Below, in pieces: positions 1 through 7,994 of a stretch of 12,253 bases of DNA (the first letter of the stretch is position 1; every line of letters starts with the position of its first letter). The DNA is from Chrysochromulina parva. Lineage: Eukaryota > Haptophyta > Prymnesiales > Chrysochromulinaceae. A model generated the notes under the pieces. The model was not told where the DNA came from and did not search any database. It saw only the letters and a program-made list of their open reading frames with translations. A program made the translations under genes and the position numbers. The DNA is taken from positions 1 to 12,253 of the forward strand of contig PJAB01001780.1 of NCBI GenBank assembly GCA_002887195.1, in the 5' to 3' direction.

Positions 1-2
1 GG

Positions 3-89
3 TGGTGTCGCAAAATCCTCGCAGCGACACACGCAGCCATGCCGCCGAAGCGTTCTGCATCACACAAGAGCAGCAAGCTCCAGTCTTGA
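3..89 (+). CDS. possible 3' end of an upstream gene
   Basis: The frame is open from the left edge to a TGA at 87-89. It ends in a basic, serine-rich tail, MPPKRSASHKSSKLQS, whose Met is at 39. It could be the C-terminus of a gene outside the window, or a 16-codon upstream ORF starting at 39 in the leader of the next gene. There is too little sequence to identify a family, and chance is a real alternative. Confidence 0.2.
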   Translation, partial: WCRKILAATHAAMPPKRSASHKSSKLQS

Positions 90-421
90 GGGGAGTCGAG
101 CGAGGAAGTCGACCTTCGTCCACGAGCGTGAAGAGGGCATGAGTTGGGAAACCTCATCTGGGTAAAAAGACACCGGGGAGAGCCGGGACACACACGGGAC
201 AGACACACGAACCACACAAACCGGTATGCGCGCCTCGCGTCTCGCCACCACTGTGGAGCTAGCTTTGGCTTCGCTCTCGTGGTCTTGCGCACAAGAGCGC
301 GCAGAGCCATGGCGACTTGACTTGACTTGACCTACCGCCCATAGCTCTCCTGCAAGAACACGAATCTCGGTGCATCTCGGAGCGTTCTCGAACTTTCCTT
401 TCGGAAATTCTGCCCCCAGCG
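90..421 (+). promoter_or_regulatory. upstream region of the POR gene
   Basis: No gene is visible in this 332-base stretch. It holds a run of CTTGA repeats at about 315-331 and a 20-bp segment at 179-198 that recurs exactly at 4674-4693, upstream of or inside the 5' part of another gene. No TATA box is evident. The role as promoter plus 5' UTR is inferred from position only; long reading frames on the minus strand here are antisense shadows. Confidence 0.35.
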
Positions 422-1669
422 ATGCTGGGTTTTTCCGGCCTCCTCCTCCCGACTCTCGCGTTCCTTGCGGGCAGCGCAACGCCGAGAGCGGCGGCTGCTG
501 CTAGCAGCGTGCTTCGGGTATCGACGCCTCCACTCGCTGTGCTGGCCGAAAAGAAACCACTCGCCGTGCTGGCCGACAAGAGGAGCTCCGCTCTCAAGGC
601 CTTGAGTGAGGGGCGTTTGTACTCGGCCCGAGAGGCTCCCAAGATCGCCGGCGGAGTGAAAATCGGCACGCGTCGGCTTGTGGTCATCACCGGTGCCTCT
701 TCGGGGCTTGGCCTCTCGGCCACGAAAGCGCTCGTCGATCAGGGGTACTTTGTAATTGCCGCCGTGCGCAATCCGACAAAAATGGACGAAGTCGCAAAGG
801 AGAATGGCATCAAGAAGAGCTCGTACGTGGCGATGAGGCTGGAGCTCGCTTCGCTGCAGTCGGTCAAGGACTTTGTGAACAACCTGAAGTTTTTCTTGCC
901 GGCACGCCCTATCAGCCACCTCATCTGCAACGCCGCAGTGTACCTGCCCACCGACCCCCAGCCGAGCTGGACAGACGATGGCTTCGAGATGTCGCTCGGG
1001 GTCAATCATCTGGGCCACTTTCTGCTGCTGCAACTGCTGCTGCCCGAACTGAAGCGTGCCAAGAACGTGGCCCCGCGAGTGGTCGTCGTCGGCTCGGTCA
1101 CGGGCAACTCGAACACGATCGCCGGAAGCTTCGTCAAGCCGGTGGCCGAGCTCGGCGAGCTCGAGGGACTTCGCGCGGGCGGCGCGCGCGTGTCGGCGAT
1201 GGCCGCTTCGCCGCGCGAGGCCTTCGACGGCGCGAAAGCGTACAAGGATGCGAAAGCGCTCAACATGATCACGGTGCTCGAGATGCATCGCCGGTATCAC
1301 GAGAGCACGGGCATCATCTTTTCGAGCATCTACCCGGGATGCATCGCCGAGACGAATCTTTTTCGCGCGAAGCGCAAATGGTTCCGGGACCTCTTTCCCG
1401 TGCTCATGAAGTCAGTGGGCGCCTTCGTGAGTGAGAGGGAGGCGGGCGAACGCCTCGCGCAGGTGATCTATGACCCAGAGTGCACCAAGAGCGGCGTCTA
1501 CTGGAGTTGGAACGGCAATGCGAAAAAGTTTGGGGTTGGCAACGCAGGTGGCGGCGGCGGTGGCAAGGCCGCCATCTTCCAGAACGAATTCAGCGGCATG
1601 ATCAGCGACGAGCGACGAGGTCGGCTCATGTGGGACTACTCAATGGACTTGGTCAAAGACTACTTGTAG
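422..1669 (+). CDS. POR: light-dependent NADPH:protochlorophyllide oxidoreductase
   Basis: This 415-residue protein is a short-chain dehydrogenase that reduces the C17=C18 bond of protochlorophyllide with NADPH in light, in plastid chlorophyll synthesis. Visible landmarks are the Rossmann motif TGASSGLG (90-97), CNAAVYLPT (169-177), NHLGHF (195-200), GSVTGN (224-229), the catalytic Tyr274 and Lys278 in YKDAK, PGCIAETNLFR (305-315) with Cys307 matching cyanobacterial Cys226, and TKSGVYWSWN (355-364). Residues 1-17 form a hydrophobic signal-like segment followed by an Ala/Arg/Ser-rich stretch, as expected for import into a complex plastid, although no Phe marks the cleavage site. The frame is uninterrupted. 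Oddities are a duplicated 9-residue unit near the N-terminus, Ala instead of the usual Ser in YKDSK, and a glycine run at 376-381. The start is the first ATG of the frame and precedes the signal segment. Family assignment is secure; the targeting route is inferred. Confidence 0.96.
   Translation: MLGFSGLLLPTLAFLAGSATPRAAAAASSVLRVSTPPLAVLAEKKPLAVLADKRSSALKALSEGRLYSAREAPKIAGGVKIGTRRLVVITGASSGLGLSATKALVDQGYFVIAAVRNPTKMDEVAKENGIKKSSYVAMRLELASLQSVKDFVNNLKFFLPARPISHLICNAAVYLPTDPQPSWTDDGFEMSLGVNHLGHFLLLQLLLPELKRAKNVAPRVVVVGSVTGNSNTIAGSFVKPVAELGELEGLRAGGARVSAMAASPREAFDGAKAYKDAKALNMITVLEMHRRYHESTGIIFSSIYPGCIAETNLFRAKRKWFRDLFPVLMKSVGAFVSEREAGERLAQVIYDPECTKSGVYWSWNGNAKKFGVGNAGGGGGGKAAIFQNEFSGMISDERRGRLMWDYSMDLVKDYL
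530..583 (+). repeat. 27-bp tandem duplication inside POR presequence
   Basis: Two adjacent 27-bp units (530-556 and 557-583) encode PLAVLAEKK and PLAVLADKR. They lie between the signal-like segment and the reductase domain, so the duplication lengthens the presumed targeting peptide without touching the enzyme. The few differences between the copies suggest a fairly recent event. Confidence 0.85.
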
Positions 1670-2134
1670 GAAGTCGAGTGCGCCCATGGTTTGCGAGCAG
1701 GCCATCATTGCGCGAGGCGAACCGAGACAACCTCGTGTGTTGACCGGACCTTAACCGGACCTGTAGAGCTTTAAGCTTTAGGAGTGGAGCTGGAGTGGAG
1801 CTGAACACGGCCAACACGCTGCTCGTTGGGTTGATCGACGTGTGACTCTGCGTGACGTGATGGAGGCGGGGGGCGGGCTCGTTGGCGACGGCCGCCACGC
1901 CTAGATTACGCTCGACCGGCGCGACCGTGGCCCCCGCTAGCGCTACCTACTACCGTACGGTACTCTGTAGACAGGACCGGACCGCGGTCGCGGTGGAGTG
2001 AGCGTGGAGGGACCGCGAAGAAACTGAACCTGAGCGGACGCGCGACCATTTTCGGTGACACATTCACAAACTCATTCACGCACAAATTGTGTGTTTGCCT
2101 GAGGTGTGGCGTCTTCGGAGGTCTTCGGCAATCG
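1670..2134. other. intergenic region between POR and pirin genes
   Basis: This 465-base stretch holds the POR 3' region and the pirin gene leader. A 12-bp perfect palindrome (TACCGTACGGTA) lies at 1951-1962, followed by GC-rich ACCGGAC/CCGCGG words, and short direct repeats of GGAGTGGAGCT occur near 1780-1800. No RNA gene or convincing coding frame is seen. Regulatory roles are not shown. Confidence 0.5.
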
Positions 2135-3109
2135 ATGCATTCTGTAATGGCCGCCGCTGCAGTCGCCTCTCCTCCAAGCTGGAAGGTTGTGAAGCGCATC
2201 ATGCCCGCACCACGTGCCCACTGGGTTGGCAACGGCTTTCAGGTATTCCCCGTCTTTGCAAACCTCGCCTTCACAAACGAGCTCTCGCCGTGGCTGATGT
2301 TTGACTATGCCGCGCCAAAGTACTTTAAACCAACGACGGAGCGCCTGGGCGTTGGTCAGCATCCGCATCGCGGCTTTGAGACGGTCACCATCGCCTTCCA
2401 GGGTGGCGTCGAGCACAGCGACTCCATGGGTCACAAGGACGTCATCGGGGCGGGAGATGTGCAGTGGATGACAGCCGGCAGAGGGATTATTCACGAAGAG
2501 TACCACTCGACGGATTTTGCGAAGACGGGCGGCACCTTTGAGATGTGCCAGCTCTGGCTGAACCTACCGGCCGTGCACAAGATGCACGCGCCACGATACC
2601 AGCCCATCCTCAGTGGCGCGATCCCGGTCGTTCCGCTTCGCTCCGCACCGGTCGAGGCCTGCGCAACGGGTGGCAAGAGCGCTGAGCCGCCGCCGGACGA
2701 GGGCTTAGGCAGTGCGAGGATCATCGCCGGGGAGCTGTACGGCACGCGTGGGCCCGCGCACACGTTGTCGGATGTCGAGCTGTGGGACTTGCACTTGCCT
2801 GTGGAAGGGCGGACAGTCTTACTGCATGTCCCAGAAGGTCACACCACGATCATTTTCGTCAGAAAAGGCATGATCGCGCTGGGCGGCGCTGCGGACGAGC
2901 AGACGGTGGGCCCTCAGGGCGTCGCACTGTTGACCCGCGAGGGCACGGCCATTCGCCTCACTGCCAAGCAGCCTGAGACCCAAGTCCTGCTGCTCGGCGG
3001 CATGCCACTCGATGAGCCCATCGCGGCCGAGGGGCCCTTTGTGATGAACTCGCGCTCCGAGATCATGCAAGCGCGCATGGACTATCAGAACGGCAAGATG
3101 GGCCGATGA
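2135..3109 (+). CDS. pirin-family protein (bicupin, metal-binding)
   Basis: The 324-residue product matches the pirin family: two cupin barrels, the N-terminal one binding a single iron. Human pirin is a nuclear transcription co-regulator, and several pirins have quercetin 2,3-dioxygenase activity. Visible signature residues are HPHRGFETVT (76-85) with metal ligands His76 and His78, HSDSMGHKDVIGAGDVQWMT (94-113) and GRGIIHEE (115-122) with ligands His120 and Glu122. Thus all four expected metal ligands are present. The second cupin spans roughly 190-300. Length is close to the usual 290-310 plus a short N-terminal extension. The chosen start is the first ATG of the frame; an in-frame ATG at 2147 followed by GCCGCC has better context and may be the true start. 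No organelle signal is obvious. The biological role in this organism cannot be read from the neighbours. Confidence 0.93.
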   Translation: MHSVMAAAAVASPPSWKVVKRIMPAPRAHWVGNGFQVFPVFANLAFTNELSPWLMFDYAAPKYFKPTTERLGVGQHPHRGFETVTIAFQGGVEHSDSMGHKDVIGAGDVQWMTAGRGIIHEEYHSTDFAKTGGTFEMCQLWLNLPAVHKMHAPRYQPILSGAIPVVPLRSAPVEACATGGKSAEPPPDEGLGSARIIAGELYGTRGPAHTLSDVELWDLHLPVEGRTVLLHVPEGHTTIIFVRKGMIALGGAADEQTVGPQGVALLTREGTAIRLTAKQPETQVLLLGGMPLDEPIAAEGPFVMNSRSEIMQARMDYQNGKMGR

Positions 3110-3539
3110 GAGCGCCGTCATAGAGGCTTCTTCCCCAGCCTGGAGTCGGAATCCGCGTGCCGGGGCGTTAGGGGCCTCAGCTTGACGGCGGCGAGCCGAG
3201 TGAGACTGACAGACTGTGAGTGGAGCGCAGCGAGGTAGCAAAAAGCAATGTTGGGGCGGCGCGCGGCGGGGTGCTGGACGCTGAGTGAGGACTGGTGGAG
3301 ACCGTCGAATTACTGTCACTCGACTGAAGAGTTTCTCTTGTGTGCACTGGCGGCTGTACATGTAATACAGAACATAGGGATCGAACGCACGCGCCCAGCG
3401 CAGCACATGACTCTCTGAGGTGCCACACGCGCCACGTGAGAGGTGCACACCGCCCATCTGACCATGCCATTTTTGAGGCGCACGCATCTCCCCACTGATC
3501 TCTCCGCTCCTTTCTGAGGGTGCACGCGGCGCCTGGGGC
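3110..3539. other. intergenic region between convergent genes
   Basis: The stretch separates the 3' ends of the pirin gene (+) and the unrecognised gene at 3540-4754 (-), so it should hold both 3' UTRs and terminators. Frames on the minus strand here are Cys/Arg/Pro-rich and lack recognisable motifs; I regard them as chance. No repeat array or RNA gene is seen. Confidence 0.45.
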
Positions 3540-4754
3540 CTACAAGGCGTCCTTCGCTCGCTGCCCTTGAGAGGTGGAGCCCCTCGGGGGCGACTCCGCA
3601 TGTGCGGGCGCGAGCCGAGAACCGAAGGGGAAATGACTAGGGCTCGTGCTGGGACGAAGCTCTTCACGCACAGCTGGTGAGCCGTCCCAGTCTGGCAAAT
3701 AGAGGTAGGCGTCCTCGTCCTCGCGGGGGTCGTATGGGCGGAACATGCTTGAGCGGTCATGCACTAGTTGCGACGACCGTTTGCGCAGGAAGCGAGCGGC
3801 CTTTTTCTCGGCTGTCGGTCCCTTCCAGGCAGTCACCATCTCCAGCGCATCTCCCTGCGAAACTCCGGCGATCGAGTGCACTGTCTCGATGGCCGCTGCG
3901 GCCTCTTCGGCCAAGGAGGTAGCGGACCCTCTCGGAGGAAATTGGCGGAAGGCGGGCGCGGCCCAAGTCCGCTTCGCGAGCTCTGCCGCCTCCGGCAGGG
4001 TGGGCAAAAAGGAGATGTGCTCCTCGGCCATGCGATGCTCGTGCGCGTTGCGCCGCTGCTGCCGCATCGCGAGCAGGTGGTTCGGCTCGGGCATCGGCCC
4101 GGGCGAGGGCATTATCAGCGCATCAGCTGCGAGACCGGGATGCGCGTACCGCGCCGCGTCGTTGGCGCTCCGCACGCGCCGCCGATGTGCCTCCTCGCGT
4201 ACGCGGTGGATCGGAAAAGGCTCTCCGATCCTGAGCGACTGCTGAAGTGCACCGCTGCGCCGATGGGCGCGCTTTGCTCGCTCCAAATCGCGCTCGAGCG
4301 ACTGCCAGACCCGCTCGAGGTGCACCTGCCGGTTGTCGAAGACAGGCTTGCCATGAACGGGTGCGGATGGGCGGCTCAGGTTAGAGCCTTCATACGTCTC
4401 ATGTAGACTTTCGAGCGACAGGTTTGGTGTGAGCCCTCGCGAAAGCCCTTTAACCGACGCAATCGTGGCGGCGCCCGCGAGGCTGCCCATGCGCGAAAGG
4501 CTCGGAACCTTCACTGGTGTAGGCGCCGCCGCCGCGCGCTCGCGCTCGCGCTCTCGTGCGGCAGGCCTTCGCAGTGTCAACACTCGTCTCCGTAACGTCG
4601 GGTCGCTACTTTCGATAAAAAGAGAAAGGGGGGGCTTTCTACTTTCGGAAAAAGACGTGTCCCGGCTCCCCCCAGAGCCGGGACACACACGGGGCACACG
4701 GGACGCACAGATACAGACATCGGGGGCGCGGTGGGAGCCACCAGCTCCGTGCAT
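3540..4754 (-). CDS. unrecognised protein, 404 residues
   Basis: I do not recognise the family. The frame is open for 404 codons and looks coding from about residue 89 onward. There is a charged segment at 143-167 (LERVWQSLERDLERAKRAHR) that may form a coiled coil, an Arg/Ala/Glu-rich middle with many helical heptad-like runs (to about 265), an Ala-rich helix at 279-292, and an acidic-aromatic patch DPREDEDAYLYLPDWDG at 342-358. No membrane segment or signal peptide is visible. Residues 1-88 are low complexity (RERERERAAAA) and overlap a sequence block shared with the noncoding leader of POR and a perfect hairpin. The true start may therefore be Met89 at 4490, giving 316 residues. Its 3' end faces the pirin gene. 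A cytoskeletal or flagellar role is possible for such proteins, but nothing here proves it. Confidence 0.6.
   Translation of the reverse strand: MHGAGGSHRAPDVCICASRVPRVCPGSGGSRDTSFSESRKPPLSLFIESSDPTLRRRVLTLRRPAARERERERAAAAPTPVKVPSLSRMGSLAGAATIASVKGLSRGLTPNLSLESLHETYEGSNLSRPSAPVHGKPVFDNRQVHLERVWQSLERDLERAKRAHRRSGALQQSLRIGEPFPIHRVREEAHRRRVRSANDAARYAHPGLAADALIMPSPGPMPEPNHLLAMRQQRRNAHEHRMAEEHISFLPTLPEAAELAKRTWAAPAFRQFPPRGSATSLAEEAAAAIETVHSIAGVSQGDALEMVTAWKGPTAEKKAARFLRKRSSQLVHDRSSMFRPYDPREDEDAYLYLPDWDGSPAVREELRPSTSPSHFPFGSRLAPAHAESPPRGSTSQGQRAKDAL
4657..4686. repeat. perfect 12-bp inverted repeat (hairpin)
   Basis: GTGTCCCGGCTC at 4657-4668 and its exact reverse complement at 4675-4686 enclose a 6-base loop. 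The right arm begins a 19-bp word, GAGCCGGGACACACACGGG (4675-4693), that is also present at 180-198 upstream of POR. It lies upstream of the likely Met89 start of the minus-strand gene. It could be a transcription-factor site, a leader hairpin or the end of a small mobile element. Confidence 0.7.
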
Positions 4755-4989
4755 GAGCGTGGAACCGTGGAAGATATTATGTCTTTTGTCTCACCGGTTA
4801 CCTCGAAAGCTTAAGTTTGTGCACTGGGGCGAGCACGGGCAGAGAGCCGGACGGACGGGGTGAACTCCTTGCTCGTTCCCCAAAACCGCAGTCCGTAACG
4901 GACGAAAACGGCTCGACCGTCGGCACATCAAGTGTACGGTGTGAGGCGCACTAAAACTCGACTGAAGCTCGCTCACTGACGAGCTCGTC
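4755..4989. other. intergenic region between two minus-strand genes
   Basis: This 235-base gap should contain the 3' end of the methyltransferase transcript and the promoter of the downstream unrecognised gene. I see no coding frame with recognisable motifs, no repeats and no clear promoter element. Confidence 0.4.
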
Positions 4990-5937
4990 TTACATGACGT
5001 CACTCGACGACTGCAACGTCGCCGGCTGTTGCGGTGGCTCGAGCCTCCAGATGCCAATGTCGCATGCTGCTATGGCCTCACGGTCGGGCGAGCAGTTCGC
5101 ATTCTGCGAGATTTCGGTCACTCTGAAGCCCGCGCGTTTCGTAGCCTCAAACAGATGAGCCTCGAGCCTCGCATTCCGACAGGACTGGCAAAGCAGCACA
5201 ATCGTGCGCGGCGTGCAGAGCGCGCATAAGACTGCCACCAACGCATCCGCGCGCTCGACGTCCTCGTAGATGACATCGGATGCAAGGACCAGATCAAATC
5301 CTGGTCTCTCCATCTGTGGTGCGAGCTCACGGGGCAGTATTCCACGCTCCCTGACGGCGTCCCAATCGCACTCACATCGGATGATACTCCCGGACTGACC
5401 CTGGAGCAATTTGCGGTTCTCCTTGAAGTTCTTGCGCATGAGCTCCAGCATGTTGCCGCGGTCCGTGCAGACGCACTCAGCCGAGCCCAGCAAGTGCACG
5501 GCCATGGATAGGAAGCCGGTGCCTGCGCCCAGTTCCACGACCCGCTTGCCTTCTACCCAGCCGCGGTTGGCCTCCAGGAGCCTGCAGAGGAAGACGCCGC
5601 CCAGCCAGCAGTCCCCTCCAGTCTCGCTGACGAGGAGCTTGCTATCGATAAGGATGTTCAGGCCATTCGCGAAGCGGCGCGCGTGATTCTTCATGCATGG
5701 CAAATGCATATATGGCGCGTGCATAATGGCTGAATGGGCTGCTCGGGAGACAGCTTGATCGTCGCGGAGATGCTCATCGCAAAGGGCCATAGCGTCAACA
5801 CGCGCGAGCCCATTCATGAGGGACCGCATGTAGAAACGTGGTTTTTCGTGCGGTTGACCACACTTATTTAGGAAGGTCGTTGGCGCATTGTGCAGGAAGA
5901 GCAATAGGTTAGCAGCGCCAACGACTTCTCGTGACAT
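4990..5937 (-). CDS. family-16-type (METTL21-like) protein methyltransferase
   Basis: The 315-residue product has the seven-beta-strand S-adenosylmethionine-dependent methyltransferase fold of the METTL21/FAM86 group, which mostly methylates lysines of chaperones and translation factors. Visible motifs are TGGDCWLGGVFL (106-117), matching the family's Gly-x-x-x-Trp entry region; motif I VVELGAGTGFLS (133-144), the SAM-binding loop; acidic Asp159 at the end of strand 2; and DLVLASDVIYED (215-226), matching the family's post-motif II (D/E)xxY/F signature. The last strands (270-298) end in GIWRLE. Residues 1-90 are unlike the family core, so either the protein has a lineage-specific N-terminus or translation starts at a later Met such as 82. 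The frame has no intron. It is divergent from the gene at 6114, sharing a 176-bp upstream region. The substrate cannot be predicted. Confidence 0.88.
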   Translation of the reverse strand: MSREVVGAANLLLFLHNAPTTFLNKCGQPHEKPRFYMRSLMNGLARVDAMALCDEHLRDDQAVSRAAHSAIMHAPYMHLPCMKNHARRFANGLNILIDSKLLVSETGGDCWLGGVFLCRLLEANRGWVEGKRVVELGAGTGFLSMAVHLLGSAECVCTDRGNMLELMRKNFKENRKLLQGQSGSIIRCECDWDAVRERGILPRELAPQMERPGFDLVLASDVIYEDVERADALVAVLCALCTPRTIVLLCQSCRNARLEAHLFEATKRAGFRVTEISQNANCSPDREAIAACDIGIWRLEPPQQPATLQSSSDVM

Positions 5938-6113
5938 CAGGCCAAGCGCGCTCAGATCTCACTGCGTGTGAGAAAAGGGGGTTGAACTTCAACTTGATCC
6001 AAAAAAGGTTCTTCGCAAAGCGGCGAGGCGCGCGATACCCGTATCTCTCTTTGCACTTTAGGAACCGAACTTCTTGGTCCATGCGACACTAGTGAGACCA
6101 GCACGAGAAAAAC
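5938..6113. promoter_or_regulatory. shared upstream region of a divergent gene pair
   Basis: Only 176 bases separate the start codons of the methyltransferase (-) and the Ser/Pro-rich protein (+), so both promoters and 5' UTRs must lie here or overlap. The stretch is more AT-rich than its surroundings. No core promoter motif can be assigned with confidence. Confidence 0.45.
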
Positions 6114-7082
6114 ATGAGCATCGGCACCGGCGGTGCTCAATCATTTCATCGCAAGACATCGTTCTCTAGTGCGCCACGAGAGCCTGCATTACCACCCATG
6201 AAGATTAGGTCGCCACGAGGGCCGGATTCGCCACCCAAGAAGCTTGCCAAGAATACCAGTAACAGCAGCACACACACCACATTCGAGGGCGATGGCAATT
6301 TAGTGCTCGCACAAGCCTCTCCGTCACCTCGCGTGGATTTCAGCTCGCTCTTGGACGAACAACTGAGTGCCGCTATGAGTGCAACAGAACTCGATGCTGT
6401 TGCAACAGCCCTGCGCTACAGGTCGCCTCGACCGGCGGCAGCGGTACCGCCGGCGCTAGTGTCGCCGCCGTCATCAGCCTCTCCTCGACCATTGCGAACA
6501 GCTCGCACACGAGGGGCGGATATTCAACGGCCGATGTCGCCAGAGTGGACATCCGAATGGCTGGACGAGCCAGTCACGCTGCTGCCTCCACTGCCGCCTC
6601 CGAAGGCGTCGGCTTCCAAGGTTTCACCGCGTGCCATGCCAACGGCATCGTCATCGTCATCATCGTCGTCATTATCGTGGCCACCCTCTGCACACACCAT
6701 GACAACTGGCGAGCGGCAAGAGGACGATGAGCAGCAGCAGCGTGTGCGCGTGAGTCCAACCCACCGCAAGGCCTTGCTCGAGCGCACCGCCGCGCTGCTC
6801 CAGCTACCGGTGCCTGCCGAAAGAAATGCAAGCTCGCCGATGGCACATCGCTTCGTGACGGGGCGCAACTTCGACACACAGCTGCTTCCAGCGTCCGAGT
6901 TCTTCATGGCTGGGCTGGAGCGCTGGCCGACGGACGACGTGCTGCGTGAGGGCTTCAATGGCATCGTCTACTCTCTCAAGCTGATCCAAACGCCCGATCG
7001 ATATATGAAGTGGCCGTTCCTTCCTGCAGCCAGTCAGCATGTGGTTAGGGGGCAAGGCGACACCCAACAAAGCGGCACCTAA
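6114..7082 (+). CDS. unrecognised Ser/Pro-rich protein, 322 residues
   Basis: I do not recognise the family. The first 215 residues look disordered, rich in Ser-Pro sites: SPRGP at 33-37, SPPKK at 39-43 (a cyclin-dependent-kinase-like site), SPRPAA, SPRPL and SPEW, plus a poly-Ser run at 179-186 encoded by a TCATCG microsatellite (about 6645-6680). A more conserved-looking C-terminal part follows: SPTHRKALLERTAALLQLP (214-232), AHRFVTGRNFDTQLLPASEF (244-263) and LERWPTDDVLREGFNGIVYS (268-287). This hints at a short folded or binding segment. The start codon has an AACATGA context and is the first ATG of the frame. The frame stays open for 34 codons beyond the TAA at 7080-7082, so a spliced longer form is conceivable. 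A phosphorylated regulatory protein is a guess. Confidence 0.6.
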   Translation: MSIGTGGAQSFHRKTSFSSAPREPALPPMKIRSPRGPDSPPKKLAKNTSNSSTHTTFEGDGNLVLAQASPSPRVDFSSLLDEQLSAAMSATELDAVATALRYRSPRPAAAVPPALVSPPSSASPRPLRTARTRGADIQRPMSPEWTSEWLDEPVTLLPPLPPPKASASKVSPRAMPTASSSSSSSSLSWPPSAHTMTTGERQEDDEQQQRVRVSPTHRKALLERTAALLQLPVPAERNASSPMAHRFVTGRNFDTQLLPASEFFMAGLERWPTDDVLREGFNGIVYSLKLIQTPDRYMKWPFLPAASQHVVRGQGDTQQSGT

Positions 7083-7994
7083 AGCTGCGGTAGAGTCGCG
7101 CCGGCCGTGAATGACATGCTGTGCAAGTTCGAGGGCTCGCTGTGGCCTCGGGAGGATATGCAAGCACGCAAGCGATTGCGAACATGAGCTTGCTCAGTCT
7201 CAGAAAGTGATGCGAATTCATCAATGCGAGTTCATCAATGGCTTCCTCGGAGTCGACGTTAAGTCGACGTTTCCGAGCGGGACATTCGGCTGTGCTTCGT
7301 AATGAGCCGCATGGCCGTGATCGACGCGCGTACACGCCGAAGGGCGAAACCAAAGAGAAACACCTGGATTCATGGAGGCGATTTGCAGGCTGAGTATGGT
7401 CAAGGCGTTGCCAACTGACGAGGAGCTCTCAAAGGTGAAGTGCTCCGACGGGGCACTGTTTCTGCGCCTGCTTGAGAACAAGAACTTGGGCGATGAGATC
7501 CTGGCTGAGTTTGCCAATTTCAGACGCACTCATGCGATTGCTTCGGGCGGCCATGCAGCCCCCTGACCGCTACTAGGAGCATACGGTCACATTCATCATC
7601 AGAACCATCAACGAGGTGTTCGGGACGCAGATCGCAATTTTGATATGCAGCTCACAGGATGAAAGATGTCCGTTACTGGTTGACGTGAAGGTAAAGCTCG
7701 GCGGTGACCGGACCGTGCGATGGCCGATGAGCCATGAGCGGTGATGAGCCTGCGGCCGCGAGTGTACCGTGGTGACTCCGGACGTGTTGATTCATGTGCA
7801 CGATTCTCAGACAGGAGTGCTATTTTGCTGATGGATACCGTACTCTACAAAATACACGCTACACAATCGTTGTCGGTGACGCCGTGAAAAAGATTATTAC
7901 CGACACACGATCGGATATCGTATCATTGGCCGTTGCTACCACGGCACTGTACGGCGCTATCGCCGAGCCTTTGCGCCACGAGGACATCACTCCG
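7083..7994 (+). other. region with coding-like fragments in several frames
   Basis: No single long gene is seen, yet several fragments have amino-acid make-up typical of real protein: 7083-7185 in the frame of the preceding gene, 7372-7566 (LPTDEELSKVKCSDG...), 7577-7744 and 7794 onward. They sit in three different frames. Either they are exons of a small plus-strand gene, or a decayed copy. Small tandem duplications occur too: a 14-bp unit at 7212-7225/7226-7239 and GTCGACGTT at 7252-7260/7263-7271. The region should also contain the 3' UTR of the minus-strand poly(A) polymerase gene ending at 7995. Confidence 0.4.
7577..7994 (+). CDS. candidate two-exon fragment of an unrecognised gene
   Basis: One fragment from 7577 reads TFIIRTINEVFGTQIAI and ends in PLLVDVK at 7690, directly followed by a strong donor GTAAAG (7691). 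An acceptor ACAG at 7811-7814 leads into an in-frame exon at 7815 reading ECYFADGYRTLQNTRYTIVV and further IITDTRSDIVSLAVATTALY. Upstream, TACTAG at 7571-7576 could be an acceptor after a CTGAC branch-like site, and CAAAG|GTGAAG at 7432-7433 a matching donor. The 3' end is not resolved: the frame runs on into sequence antisense to the poly(A) polymerase exon, where it should not be trusted. I do not recognise the product. Confidence 0.27.

Noticed and set aside
332..1300. 322-codon minus-strand ORF opposite POR
   Set aside because: It is the antisense of a clearly conserved enzyme in GC-rich DNA. Its His/Arg-rich sequence has no motif.
3745..4406. Plus-strand ORFs of 166 and 212 codons opposite the gene at 3540-4754
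   Set aside because: The minus-strand frame is longer and has coherent helical composition; these are Arg/Cys/Ser-rich shadow frames.
6524..6964. Minus-strand ORF with a poly-Asp run
   Set aside because: It is the complement of the poly-Ser microsatellite in the plus-strand gene. The rest is Ser/Arg-rich without motif.
7372..7566. Formin FH2 domain fragment
   Set aside because: LPTDEEL resembles an FH2 helix start, but the rest does not follow the domain and the segment is too short.
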